Shown here one piece after another: positions 43,752 to 54,835 of a DNA stretch of 64,000 bases. The translations under genes and the position numbers were made by a program. The DNA is taken from contig SZWC01000043.1 of the NCBI GenBank assembly GCA_023375785.1, positions 599,722-663,721 of the forward strand, given 5' to 3'. A model generated the notes under the pieces. It made no database searches. It was not told the origin of the DNA and saw only the letters and a list, made by a program, of their open reading frames with translations. Numbering within the stretch: position 1 is the stretch's first letter; each line of letters begins with the position of its first letter. The stretch comes from Penium margaritaceum. Taxonomy: Eukaryota > Streptophyta > Zygnematophyceae > Desmidiales > Peniaceae.

Positions 43752-45290
43752 TTGGGTAAGACAAGGTGCAAGCCGTTCAAAGAGAATGCGAGGTGCGCTC
43801 AGGACATGCTGGTGATCGTGCATACTGGTGTACGGACCGTTAAAAACACTGTCAAAAGATGGCGCATGGTATATTGTCACTGTCATCGACGACTATTGCA
43901 GAAAACTCTATCTTTATTTCATGTAGTAGAAAGGTATGGTGCTAGACTGGCTGAAGGAGTACGTCACCACGGTGGAGAGGCATACTGGCCGCAAGGTCAA
44001 AGCACTATGTAGCGACAATGGCGGAGAGTACATGGGCTGCAATGGGTGGCTAAAGGAGCAGGACATCAAGTTGGAGCACACAACTTCCTACTTGCCACAA
44101 TGTAATGGCGTGGAAGGATGAGCAGACCAGATGCTGCTGAACATGGTCTTAACGATGCTCGTGCACACGAGATTGCCGTGGAGCTTCTGGGCTGAAGTGG
44201 TGTATACAACAAGCTATACCATCAACATCACCCCGATAGCGGTGCTGAAGGAGAAGAGCGTCTAGAAGACGCCGCAGGAGGTATGGAGCGGGTGCAAACC
44301 AAGTGTGACACACATGGAGGTCTTTGGGTACAAGACAGTCACAACGTTACTGGCGGCACAACATCATGACGGAAAATGGGTCCCATATGCCAAGCCGTGT
44401 GTGTTCCTTGGTTACGAGAGCGCGATAAAGGCGTATCGGCTCTACGACGTGAGCAAGGAGATCTTCAGCAGTTGTGACATTGACTTCGATGAGTAGCAGA
44501 CCTACAACAGCAGTGTAGTAGTGATATCTGTATGGTGGACTCTCCGAAGTAGGGAGAGTGGTTCTAGCTCCTAACCAATAAGGTAGAACCAACAGACCCC
44601 AACACTGACAAAGCATCTTCGGAGTAAGATGGTGCTGGGGCGTAGCAGGATGATGGAGCAAACGCAGGTGTTCCAGAGGTACAGGACGTAACAGACAAAG
44701 CAGATGAGGCCAAGGATGCAAACAGGACTACCACGGAGCATCCAGGACCAGCCGTTGGCGATACCAAAATCACCATGACGTAGTCAAAGGCAGCGGAATG
44801 CGGCAAAATGGTATTACACAGTAACGGGCAGCTCAATCGGCATGATGCGGTGCATGACGACAGCCGTAATAGAGCCAAGAACCATGGAAGAGGCGCTTAT
44901 ACGGCGCAAAGCGGAGCACTGGGCCGAAACTATCAAATCAGAGCTGGCGTCCATAGCCGAGAACGAGACTTGGGAGCTCGTGGATCAGCCGAAAGATGCC
45001 AAGGTCATCGGTTCCAAGTGGGTCTTCAAAACGAAGTACAACAAGGAGGGTACAGTGGAGAAGTACAAGGTCTGGCTGGTGGCGAAAGGATTTGCACAAC
45101 ACAAGGACAAGCACTACGACAAGACATTTATCCCCGTTGCCAAGTTCACGAGCATTCGGGCAATCCTTGCAATGGTAGCTTCGAAGGACATGAACCTGCA
45201 CCAAATGGACTTCAAAACTATGTTCCTAAATGACATTCTTGACAAGGAGATCTTCATGGAGGTGCCAGAGGGGGTGGTCATTACAAGGTG
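43752..45290 (+). pseudogene. D integrase and reverse transcriptase start
   Basis: Frame-shifted pieces include KTRCKPFKENARC (zinc end), WLKEYVTTVERHTGRKVKAL, CSDNGGEYMG (second DDE aspartate), then TSYLPQCNGVEG where the catalytic glutamate is followed by a stop. SVTHMEVFGYKTVTTLLA and FLGYESAIKAYRLYD follow. RT piece 44842-45291 (149 codons) has ENETWELVDQPKDAKVIGSK, YKVWLVAKGFAQHKDKHYDK and HQMDFKTMFLNDILDKEIF. It stops at 45290 where A5 sequence begins, so the RT active site and RNase H are missing. Confidence 0.88.
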
Positions 45291-45643
45291 ACAGTGCTAC
45301 TCACAGAGAAGAGTTTCGCCGTAGTAGACCTTGTTTTGAGTATAACTCTCAATCCCATCGTTGGATCTTCGAGATCTTGGGCTCGCTCAGAAGCTTGTCT
45401 TGCAAACCTTACGATCTTGTAGTGAAATATCAAATTTGATTAAAATTTAACCCTAACCCATCATTTTCAAAGTGACGGCCTATGCTAGCAGAAACTTGCA
45501 GAAACTGGCAGAATTTGGCTCTCATACTTGACTCACTCAAAATGATGGAGTATATATAGAGCTAGAGCTTGGGCAATTCAGCCCTCTTACAAGCAACATC
45601 ACTTAGCCATGGAGGTTAAGACTCATACACTAGAGTACATAAT

Positions 45644-46375
45644 TGTAGGGAAAGGAGCCATCTGGCTCAGTTCCACAGGAGCAAGTTCCAGGAAGATACC
45701 AGATGCCTGCTCCGATCGCCAATCTGACTTCACCACTTGAAAGATCAGGTGGCAATTTGTCTACGGTCCAAGTTTCAAGCCGATCCAACGGTCGGATTGG
45801 GAGATATGAATTTTCGAAGTTTCCGGGGTCATCGACCGCCGATATATGGGTGACCATGGGTGACGGCTCCTTGCCTTAGCCTGAGAAAACAAAAAGGCAA
45901 GAGGTCCAGGGTCAAGACCTGATGGGAGAAATATCCAAAAAGGTCCTTGGTCTTAGGATTGCCTTGTCAGAGTGTGCTGACTAGGATAAAGGTACCTCTC
46001 CTTACTTTTTAGGTGAGGTGAGATCCTTGTGTGCTAGCCATGGACACATGGCGATTCTCCATGGGATTGTGGGTGATGTGACCACTAGGAGTGTGCCATG
46101 AGAGCATTCTCTAGCTCTCTAGGTCGTGTGTGACTGGTCAGCCTAATTGCTAGGCTGATTTCCTCTCTTGTGTGAGATTGTGGACTCTAGTGTGTGAGCC
46201 TTAGCCTCCATGGCTAACTGGTGTGGCTTGTGAGAGGGCTGACTTGCCCAAGCTCTAGCTCTATATGTACTCCATCATTTTGAGTGATTCAACAACCATT
46301 CTTCAGCACAACTGATGCCCTTTCAGTCCCACATGCTCGCTGCTCCAAGACTCCCTCTCTCCTCCAGATCCAACA
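45644..46375 (+). repeat. E 5' LTR
   Basis: 732 bp, TGTAGGGAAAGGAGCC to CCAGATCCAACA. Likely TATA element TATATGTA at 46262-46269. Confidence 0.92.
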
Positions 46376-46377
46376 TT

Positions 46378-46392
46378 TGGTATCAGAGCCAG
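46378..46392 (+). promoter_or_regulatory. E primer-binding site
   Basis: TGGTATCAGAGCCAG, an exact 15-base match to the complement of the plant initiator tRNA-Met 3' end. Confidence 0.92.
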
Positions 46393-47022
46393 ATTCTGGC
46401 AGATTCAGCCAGCACAGGCCGTCAGTTTGAGAGTGACAGGTTAGGGTCAAACCTTGACCAAATTTTACGATCGACCAGTGGATCTTGAAGCTCGCGAGAC
46501 AAGCTTTTCAACGAGCCCAAGATCGCGAAGATCCAACGGTCGGATTGAGAGTTATGCTCAAAACGAGGTCGGCCAAGGCTACACTCTTCTCTATGAGTAA
46601 GACTATCGCCTTGTGATGACCATAACTCTTTTGTTTCTTTGTCAAATTTAAAAAGTGGCATATGCGAATTGTAGTATATTTCCTAAGCTTCCTATTGGTG
46701 CAAAAGTATTTGCATTCCATCGATTCGTTTGGGAGAAACACCGTTTACAAGCTGGCTGGTCTGAGTTGGAGTAGGAGCAGAAGCATACCCTGTTTTCAAG
46801 AGGGCATATCTTTCAAAATCCCCTGTTGATGACCCTGTTTTATGGGTCGATCTGAAAGGTTTTGAGCTGAATTTTCTAGTGGTGGGCTTAGTTTTTTTAA
46901 ATTCCTAGTCTGCTGGCATCTATAGCCCATTTTCTGTCAGACAGATTTCTGGCAGAAGCAGCAGCAGAAGCAGGGGTAGCGCCGCCACCCAAGGGCAGCG
47001 TTGAGCATCACCAAAGCTCAAA
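46393..47022 (+). other. E leader
   Basis: 630-bp non-coding leader, co-linear with the leaders of A0, A2, A3, A4 and A7. No promoter or structure recognised. Confidence 0.55.
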
Positions 47023-48111
47023 ATGGCAGCAGCAGGCGTGGTAACAGCAGCCCAGCCCTTGGAGAGGCTGGAAGGACGCGCCAACTTCACGTTTTGGAAG
47101 ATCCGTACCCGCCTCCTTTTGGAGGAGAGGGGCTTGTGGGAGGTGGTGAGCGGCGACGAGCGCGCTCCGCCTCCACAGGCAAAAGGCATCACCGCAGCNN
47201 NNNNNACAGCAGCCCAGCCTTTGGAGAGGCTGGAGGGACGCGCCAACTTCACGTTTTGGAAGATCCGTACCCGCCTCCTTTTGGAGGAGAGGGGCTTATG
47301 GGAGGTGGTGAGCGGCGACGAGCGCGCTCCGCCTCCACAGGCAAAAGGCATCACTGCAGCTCAGGTGGTGGCGGGGAAGACGTCGCAGAAAGGTACAGCA
47401 GATGCAAGTTCATCTACAAGTGCAGCGGCGGCGTATGAGGAGTGGAAGAAGGACAGGCAGGCCTACAGGTTGCTTGTCAACACCATCTCCAACCCGCATC
47501 TTCAGTACGTGAGTGACAAGGCTACTGCAAAGGAGGGGTGGGACACGTTGTGCAAGAAGTATGAGAGCAAGGATCCTGCATTCCTCATGCTTTTGGAGGA
47601 AAAGATGATGGCGCTGAAAATGCAGGGTGGTGAAGGGATGGAGGCGTACCTGGACAGGGCAAAGGAGCTGGCGAAGCAGCTGAGAGCGGCCGGAAATCCT
47701 GTGGAAGAGACGCGCTTCATCCTCCTCTTGCTGAGGGGACTCCCAACCAGCTACGACACGGTGCGAGAGACGCTGGAGTGCTAGCCAACTCTCGACCTCG
47801 ATTTCATCTGCACACACTTGGTGCAGGTGGAACTGCGCCACAATGCCGCAAAACGCAATGGCGGCAACAGCAGCATTGAAGCAACTTTCATGGCGATGGG
47901 CTCACGCAACCAGCAGCAACAGCAGTCCAGGCAGCAGAGAGGCAAGAAGAAGGGCAAGTGCCATTATTGCGAGAAAGAGGGGCACTACAAGAAAGAGTGC
48001 TTCAAGTTCAAGAGGGACCAGAAGGAGCAGCAGCAGCAGCAGCAAAAGCAGCAATCTCCCGAGCAACAACAGCAGCAGTCACAGCAACGTCAGCAGCACC
48101 AGCAGCAGTAG
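47023..48111 (+). pseudogene. E Gag
   Basis: ATG at 47023 (MAAAGVVTAAQPLERLEG). An N run (47199-47205) is followed by a second copy of the segment just read, so the true protein lacks that repeat. Core EEWKKDRQAYRLLVNTISNP, KKYESKDPAFLMLLEEKM, LLLRGLPTSYDTVRETLEC, a TAG at 47782-47784 (CAG in relatives), knuckle CHYCEKEGHYKKEC (complete), then a glutamine tract ending in TAG at 48109-48111. Apart from these two stops and the N artefact the Gag frame is open, making it the best family-A Gag here. Confidence 0.92.
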
Positions 48112-49840
48112 CAGCAAAACCAGACCGGCGTGCGCCATTTTGGCAACATGAACGTGGCCAAGGAGGTGCGCGACTGCCTCTTCATGGTGAAGTCTGACAT
48201 GTCACAGGTGGAGAAGGCAGATCTGGCGTGGTAGAAAGACTCTGGGTGTACCAAGAGTCTGACGCACCACAGGGAGTGGTTTACGCCGTTGCTGTCCATC
48301 CCTCCCTGTCCTATCGCTTTGGGTGATGATCGGGTGGTGTATGCTGAAGGGATTGGGATTTTGGAGATGTGGTTGGAGACCCTGAGCGGCATTGAAGTGG
48401 GAGTCTTCCATGGCGTGCTGTATGTACCTAATGCTGCATTCAACCTCCTCTCAGTCTCCTCTCTTATAAACACAGGACTGCGCGTCGTCTTCGATGATGA
48501 CTATGGCAACATCCTCAACAAGGATACATGAGAGGAGTTGGCCAGGTCGGTGAAGGAGGGCGACATGTACCGCCTGCTGGGGGAGACCAAGATCCCACGT
48601 GAGTAGAGTCTTGCAGCAATGGTGCAGGCAACAGATGGTGAGATGTGGCATGCGCGCTACGACCACATCGGCATGCGTGCCTTGCAGCAGCTTCAAGCAA
48701 AGCAGATGGTGCGTGACCTGCCTACCATCTCTAACTTTGAGCAGCAGTTGTGCATCGGCTGTTTGGAGGGGAAGCAGCACCGGGAGGCATTCTCTGGAGC
48801 AGGGGAGCGTGCGAAGGAGGTGTTGGAGCTGGTCCACACGGACNGGACCGATGCAGACCCAGAGCTTTGGAGGCTCTAGGTATTTCCTGACCTTCATTGA
48901 TGATTTCAGCCGTTACACTGCTGTGTACTTCCTTCCTTCCAAGGACCAGTGCTTTGACAGGTTCAAGGAGTTCAAGGCCATGGTGGAGAACCAGACCGGC
49001 AAGAAGATCAAGGCGCTGCGCAGCGATCGCGGTGGAGAGTACCTGAGCAAGGAGTTCCAGGACTACCTCGCAGCAGCTGGCATCAAGGCGTAGCGTACCG
49101 CGCCATACTCGTCGCAGCAGAACGGTGTAGCAAAACGCGCCAACCGTACCATTGTGGAGTCCGCGCGCTCCATGCTGCACGCGGCTCGGCTGACCTACGA
49201 TTTCTGGGCTGAAGCAGTAAGCATTGCTGTCGACATCAAGAACCGCAGTCCAACTAAGGCGCTGGAGAAGATGACGCCGTACGAGGCGTGGTTCGGCAAG
49301 AAACCAAGCGTAGGTCATCTCCGAGCATTTGGCAGCCTGGCGCACATGCACGTGCCCAAGGAGAAGCGGCAGAAATGGGACGCAAAGAGTGCGCAGACGC
49401 TGATGATTGGCTACGAGGTGGCAAGCAAGGCCTATCGCCTCTATGAGAGGGATACAGGCCATGTCATCATCTCCAGGGATGTCGTCTTCAACGAGAGCAA
49501 CGTCATCGGCACCAACATTGTCTGTGAAGAGGCAGCAGAACCAGCAGCTGACAAGACACTGGGAGCAGAAATCCTTCCTGACCCACTCTCTCCCAATCCT
49601 TCCTCTACTGTGACAGTGGGAGAATCACTCTACTCTCCCATGTCTGATGCAGCAGATACAGCAGCCTCACCGGCAGAAGCAGAGGAGGAAGATGTAGCAC
49701 CACCGGCAGCAGCAGTTGTACCAGCAGCACCGCGCCAGCCGCTCGCTAACGCTCCAGCACCAGGTCGCAGGTACCCTCTTAGGGTGCGTTACAAGCCTGG
49801 TGACGCGGCCATTTCTGGATGCTGCAGAAACCAGAACAGA
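48112..49840 (+). pseudogene. E protease and integrase
   Basis: GVRHFGNMNVAKEV, protease KDSGCTKSLTHHREW (DSG intact), then MWHARYDHIGMRALQQLQ and CIGCLEGKQHREAF zinc region, the core FLTFIDDFSRYTAVYFLPSK, ALRSDRGGEYLSKEF, and NGVAKRANRTIV where the DDE glutamate is lysine. Stops: TAG at 48231-48233, TGA near 48530, TAG at 48604-48606 and TAG at 49091-49093. Integrase C-terminus SVGHLRAFGSLAHMHVPKEK and HVIISRDVVFNESNVIG are in the 229-codon ORF 49154-49843. The N at 48844 replaces about six bases (HTDLCGP region). Confidence 0.92.
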
Positions 49841-50493
49841 TGAACGTCGGCAGTCTCATGTACCTGATGGTAGCAACCAGGCCGGACCTCGCGCAGGCTA
49901 TGAGCGCTGTGAGCCAGCACATGGCTAACCCCGGCCTTGAGCACCAGAAGGCAGTGAAGCGGATCTTCCGCTACCTTGCTGGAACCATCAACATCGGCAT
50001 CACCTACAACGGCAACGACAACAGCATCATCGGCTACACAGACGCAGATTGGGCTTCAAACCGTGAGACTCGCAAGTCCATCTCTGGACATGTGTTTCTC
50101 ATGAATGGAGGTGCCATCAGCTGGTGCAGCAAGCGGCAGGTGGTCGTGGCCACCTCAAGCATAGAAGCTGATTACGTCTCTCTCAGCTTTGGAGCCAAGG
50201 AAGCCGTTTGGCTCCAGCGTCTCATTGTGGAGATGAGTGGGAGTGCAGCAGTTCCTGTTCCCATGCGCGTCGACAACCAGAGCGCTATTGCACTCGCCAA
50301 GAATCCCGAGCACCATGCCCGCACCAAGCACATTGACATCGCCTATCATTTCATCAGGCACATGGTGCAGGAGGGTGCTATCAAGCTAGAGTTTACTCCA
50401 ACCAGCAAGCAGGTTGCTGATTTCTGCACCAAGCCAGTGACCCGTGAGAAGCAGCAGTTCTGCATGAAGGCATGTGGACTCAGCCCACTCTGA
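49819..50493 (+). pseudogene. E integrase-linker/RNase H fusion (RT core deleted)
   Basis: The 224-codon open frame joins the linker MLQKPEQMNV directly to GSLMYLMVATRPDLAQ, which in A2 lies after the reverse transcriptase. RNase H looks complete: ITYNGNDNSIIGYTDADW (first Asp), SSIEADYVSLSFGAKEAVW, VDNQSAIALAKNPEHHARTK and the end KQQFCMKACGLSPL with TGA at 50491-50493. A2 has GTCG at both deletion ends (AACGTCGCAG and CCGTCGGCAG), so the deletion fits a 4-base microhomology. Confidence 0.9.
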
Positions 50494-50500
50494 CTGTGGC

Positions 50501-50512
50501 AAAGTGGGAGAT
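50501..50512 (+). promoter_or_regulatory. E polypurine tract
   Basis: AAAGTGGGAGAT immediately before the 3' LTR. Confidence 0.88.
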
Positions 50513-51250
50513 TGTTGGGAAAGGAGCCATCCGGCTCAGTTTCAGGTCCACAAGAGCAAGTTCCAGGAAGATACCAGATGCCTGCTCTGATCGCCAATCT
50601 GACTTCATCACTTGAAAGATCAGGTGGCAATTTGTCTACGGTCCAAGTTTCAGGCCGATCCAACAGTCGGATTGGGAGATGTGAATTTTCGAAGTTTCCG
50701 GGGTCATCGACCGCCGATATCTGGGTGACCATGGGTGACGGCTCCTTGCCTTAGCCTGAGAAAAGAAAAAGGCAAGAGGTCCAGGGTCAAGACCTGATGG
50801 GAGAAATATCCAAAAAGGTCCTTGGTCTTAGGATTGCCTTGTCAGAGTGTGCTGACTAGGATAAAGGTACCTCTCCTTACTTTTTAGGTGAGGTGAGATC
50901 CTTGTGTGCTAGCCATGGACAAATGGCGATTCTCCATGGGATTGTGGGTGATGTGACCACTAGGAGTGTGCCATGAGAGCATTCTCTAGCTCTCTAGGTC
51001 GTGTGTGACTGGTCAGCCTGATTGCTAGGCTGATTTCCTCTCTTGTGTGAGATTGTGGACTCTAGTGTGTGAGCCTTAGCCTCCATGGCTAAGTGGTGTG
51101 GCTTGTGAGAGGGCTGACGTGCCCAAGCTCTAGCTCTATATGTACTCCATTATTTTGAGTGATTCAACAACCATTCTTCAGCACAACTGATGCCCTTTCA
51201 GTCCCACATGCTCGCTGCTCCAAGACTCCCTCTCTCCTCCAGATCCAACA
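50513..51250 (+). repeat. E 3' LTR
   Basis: 738 bp, TGTTGGGAAAGGAGCC to CCAGATCCAACA, canonical TG/CA ends. Confidence 0.93.
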
Positions 51251-51477
51251 ATAATCTCACACAAGAGAGGAAATCAGCCTAGTATTCAGGCTAACCACTC
51301 ACACACGACCTCGAGAGCTAGAGAATACTCTCATGACACACTCCCAGTGGTCAGATCACCCAAATGTCCATGTGTCCATGGCTAGTACACAAGGATCTCA
51401 TGTCACCTAAAAAATAAGGAGATGTACATTTATCCTATTCAACATACTCTGACAAGGCAATTCTAAGAACAACACTT

Positions 51478-51529
51478 CACCCTTCACCACCTTGTATTTT
51501 CAAGGCCATCACTTCTCCTCCAAAAGAGC
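51478..51529 (-). pseudogene. Family-A Gag scrap
   Basis: About 50 bases matching A2 gag at 19800-19855 on the same strand (CTTCACCACCTTGTATTTTC and CTCCAAAAG). It separates A5 from B3, suggesting repeated deletion or template switching at this boundary. Confidence 0.6.
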
Positions 51530-52105
51530 ATCTTCTTGGTCTTTATGTATTCCAGGTCCACGATCTCCTTTGTGACCAGGTCTCATGAGTAGTGGTACCT
51601 GATGTCGATGTGCTCGGTCCGCCAAGAGATGACATCATCCTATGCCATATTCATGGCACTCTTGTTGTCGATGCGGACCTCTGTTGCTTCCATTTGTGGC
51701 ACTTTTATATTGGGAAGTAAACTGCATAGTCATTGTGTCTCCTTGCATGCTTCTGATAGAGCAATGTCTTGTGCTTTAGCGGTAGAGAGTGAGATATCGT
51801 CTTGCTTTCTGCTTGCCCAAGAGACTACACCACCGTTCAAGAGGTACACAAAGCCCGAGTTGGACTTTCTCTCATTGATTCTTCCTCTATAGTCAGCGTC
51901 TCCGTAGCACACCAGCCGCAGCGGGTCAGATTCCTCTTGGCCTCTAAACTGGAGTCCTATGTGTCGTGTCTTCTATAAATGGCGCATGATGCGCTTGACT
52001 GCTTCCCAGTTTTGTGGCCTTGGATTGGCCACAACCTGCTCACTTGTCCCACAACATAGCAAATGTCATGGTGTGTTCCTCCCATGACATACATGAGGCT
52101 ACCTA
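51530..52105 (-). pseudogene. B3 RNase H
   Basis: Minus-strand pieces: MYVMGGTHHDICYVVGQVSR (RT tail), LVCYGDADYRGRINERKSNS, GFVYLLNGGVVSWASRKQDD and STAKAQDIALSEACKETQ. In the last, the RNase H glutamate region AEAE reads AKAQ. Matches B1 7099-7684. Confidence 0.85.
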
Positions 52106-52722
52106 TGTCAGAAGAATGCAGGTACGAGAACAGCAGTAGCAAAAGCAAGAAGAAGCATCGGAACATGCAAGTGTACGTCAGCAGAGTGACGTAGGCAAGA
52201 GCGGTCCGAGGAGTTACTCGCGGGAGCTGATAGATGATGGAACGTGAGGTAGCGAAGGTAGACAGGTTGATGTGAGAGAGAGAGTACTGGCGAGAGGAGT
52301 GATTGTTGGCGGAGTGTGAGAGCTGAGCGAAGGAGCGAGAGTGACGGAGCGAAGCGTTGAGAGTTGGCAAAGACAGAAAGTGCGAGGGACGAGCAGAGCG
52401 AAGATACGGTGGCGAAGCCGCAGAACCAAGGGGGAACAGGATGAGCAGAACTGTTCTGGTTAACTTGAGGGAATGAACATCCTCGGTATTAAAGGTCAGA
52501 ACAGGACAAAGAGTACTACCTAACGGCTTCTTTCCGCTAGCCGGATGTGAGTGAAAGATGTCACGTTATTAGGGGATAACTTGACAGTGGGGCCCGAACG
52601 GTCGAGCGACTAGAGGCCCGTTGGTCAAGGTGGTTCGGTGGCGGGACCTGAACCGTTATTGAGAAGGGATTTCTTCGGACTGTACTTCTGCACTGAGTCT
52701 GTTTCTTAAGGATATTCCGACA
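52106..52722 (-). repeat. X 3' LTR
   Basis: 617 bp. The adjacent element-sense purine stretch CAAGAAGGA (52723-52731) is the likely polypurine tract. Slightly longer than its partner because of a short insertion near 52143-52165. Confidence 0.9.
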
Positions 52723-52790
52723 TCCTTCTTGAAACTGACTAAGTGCATGTAGTATGTCCTGAGTTAGAGATAGTACCACCATTTCTGCTT

Positions 52791-53330
52791 TCAGTGAGAT
52801 GAGGATGTAGGTGGACTGGGTAGGAGGTGGAGGGGAGGCATGTGTGGGATCTCAGGGACGTCTTCCACGGTGATCCTTTCTGGTTGACTTGTTCTCCATC
52901 GATGTCCTCGTCGGAGCCTGCATTCACGGCTTATGTTGCTCATGAGACTAGAGATATCACTTGAGCAAGGATCATATGCCTGAAGAATGGAATGGAATGG
53001 ACGGTTGGTGGTGAGGTACAAGATGACCAGAGCTTGATATTCAGCAAGGAAGTAGTTGCTCCAGTATTGCTGAATATTGAGAGTGGAGAAGTCAATGTGG
53101 AAGTAATCTCGTTGTTTGCTGAAGATGTCCCAGAGTTCAAGGGTGCCGAAGCTCACATCTGCGTGTAGTTCGAGTGCAGCAAGCCACTCATCATAGTTGG
53201 CTTCGCCTGCATCATTGAAGTAGAGAATGGGAATTCTATGAGCGAGTTTGTCTGTTCCTTGGTTGATGGGTTTTCCATGCCTCCACCAAAGACTTTGTCG
53301 CCGAGAGGTTGATCCTTCCCTGGCCGCCAT
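52791..53330 (-). CDS. X Gag-like protein
   Basis: 179 codons from the ATG at 53330 (MAAREGSTSRRQSLWWRH) to the stop at 52791. The frame is open further upstream, but that part is serine/proline-rich low complexity and the ATG with context ACAAATGG is the first sensible start. The central stretch FNDAGEANYDEWLAALELHA resembles the copia Gag N-terminal pattern (a W in a helix preceding the target-binding core), followed by LWDIFSKQRDYFHIDFST. No zinc knuckle and no protease motif is seen. The frame is intact, unlike the other Gag genes here. Function is inferred from position and weak pattern only; it could be an unrelated captured ORF. Confidence 0.55.
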   Translation of the reverse strand: MAAREGSTSRRQSLWWRHGKPINQGTDKLAHRIPILYFNDAGEANYDEWLAALELHADVSFGTLELWDIFSKQRDYFHIDFSTLNIQQYWSNYFLAEYQALVILYLTTNRPFHSILQAYDPCSSDISSLMSNISRECRLRRGHRWRTSQPERITVEDVPEIPHMPPLHLLPSPPTSSSH

Positions 53331-53697
53331 TTGTGACAAGATGATACAAGGAGGGATTTGAGACCTTTTGAAGATGATGATGAAGGGGTAGTGGGGGAAG
53401 GATGCTCGAGATTGTTGTGAGACTGATGATGCGAAAGGGCAGGCTTCTTTTGAACTGAAGAACGGACGAGGAGTGAGTGGAGGAGCGAGCGATGGAGGAT
53501 GGAGTGTGCGCAGAGGCGAGACCAGGCACGCAAGTTGAAGTAGGCGAGCAGGGTGCGACAGAGAGAAGACAGGTACCAATGTGCTGTGAGAGATCTGCTT
53601 CAGGCGTGGATACAGGCTGTTGCGGAAACTGGTAACTAGCTTGTGCTGTTCACAGGTGCTGATGATGATTGCTGAAGTAGAAGCTGATGATGATGGA

Positions 53698-54295
53698 GTG
53701 AGCACAAGGGCGAACCGTGTGTGTGAGTGGAATTTTCGGCGAGGGCGCAGGTCCTCATGGAAAAAGGGCGATGCGACTAAGCAGATCCTTGTGCCGAGCG
53801 AATGAAAAGGTCAAATGATGGCAGAGGAATAATGGATGGCAGAGTGGGCGCAGGGGCGAAACCGCGTGCGCTGCAAAGTTTTCGGCGTGGGCGCAGGTCG
53901 TCACGGAAAAGGCGATGCGACCGGGCGGATCCTTGTGCCGGGCTGAAGTTGATGCTGAAGAGGAGGGAGCAATTGATGACTGAGTGGGCGCAGGGGCGAA
54001 ACCGCGTGCGCTGCAAAATTTTCGGCGTGGGCACAGGTCGTCACGGAAAAGGCGATGCGACCGGGCGGATCCTTGTGTCGAGCGATTTGCGGAAGCTGAG
54101 GAAGCGACTGATTGATGAGTGGGCACATGGGCGAAACCACATGCGCTGCAAAGTTTTCGACGTGGGCGCAGGTCGTCACAGAATGGGCGATGCGACCGGG
54201 CGGATCCTTGTGCCGAGATGGAAGCGACTTGCGGGAGCGGAGAAAGCGATTGATTTGATGAGTGGGCGCAGGGGCGGAACCACGTGTGCGATAAG
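53698..54295. repeat. X internal tandem repeat, about 140-bp period
   Basis: Four to five units starting near 53698, 53841, 53982, 54115 and 54259. Each has a conserved 100-base part (GTGGGCGCAGGTCGTCAC, AGGCGATGCGACCGGGCGG, ATCCTTGTGCCG) and a variable linker. Lies in the untranslated leader of X in element sense. The repeats create long open frames on both strands that are compositional artefacts. Confidence 0.85.
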
Positions 54296-54607
54296 ATGAT
54301 GCTGATGATGCTGATGCTGATGAAGGATGGAAGGGCGGTACGGAGGATGCTGATGATGACGAGGGGATGGAGGCGAGGGCGGCGCGGATGATGCTGAACA
54401 ATGGAGAGGCAGAGATGAAGCGGGAACGGGAGGCTGATGAAGCTGAGAAGACTGGAGCGAAGGGGAGAAGGATGATGGAGGAGGCTGGGGACGAAGGCCG
54501 AAGGTTGATGATGATGGAGAATGCAGGAGACAGAGGGCGGCGCGAGCGGAGAGGGCTGAGATGAGACTAGGTGCGACAGGTGGAGCGACACAACCACTTC
54601 TTCTTGC

Positions 54608-54835
54608 GTTCAAGAGAGTGACGGCTTGTTCCCCAGTTGGCTCGGAAGTGGGAGCAGGAAGACTGGTGGTGTCCGATATCCTGTCAACTGGAAGAAGTTG
54701 ATTGCAGTAGAGGGAGTCAGGCAGCGGGCAGGGATGCTAGACCGCTGATTTCAGGAGAGGGACAGCTTGTTCCCCAGTTGGCTCGGAAATGGGAGCAGGA
54801 AGACAGGTGGTGTCCGATATCCTGACAACGGTAGT
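54608..54835. repeat. X second tandem repeat pair
   Basis: Two copies of a segment containing CTTGTTCCCCAGTTGGCTCG and GGTGTCCGATATCCTG, about 141 bases apart (54625 and 54766), a spacing similar to that of the neighbouring repeat. Confidence 0.75.

Larger units (their letters stand above)
45644..51250 (+). mobile_element. E: RT-deleted family-A element with fresh ends
   Basis: Complete LTRs (45644-46375, 50513-51250), primer site, leader, Gag, protease, integrase, RNase H, polypurine tract, and a perfect ATAAT duplication (45639-45643, 51251-51255). The LTRs differ at few positions by eye. The whole reverse transcriptase core (about 1 kb in A2) is missing, and the integrase catalytic glutamate is lysine. 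It must have relied on enzymes in trans if these defects predate insertion. Confidence 0.93.
45291..51470 (-). mobile_element. A5: reversed family-A fragment, split by E
   Basis: 45291-45520 matches the A2 leader in the same (minus) orientation, and 45521-45643 plus 51251-51470 match the LTR. The primer site and the first roughly 100 bp of the LTR are deleted (the text jumps from the leader to ACTCACTCAAAATG). No Gag-Pol is attached. It truncates element D on the left. Confidence 0.8.

Noticed and set aside
53755-54613. Long overlapping ORFs on both strands in X (up to 280 codons)
   Set aside because: Products of the GC-rich tandem repeat without stops; periodic, low complexity and open in several frames at once.
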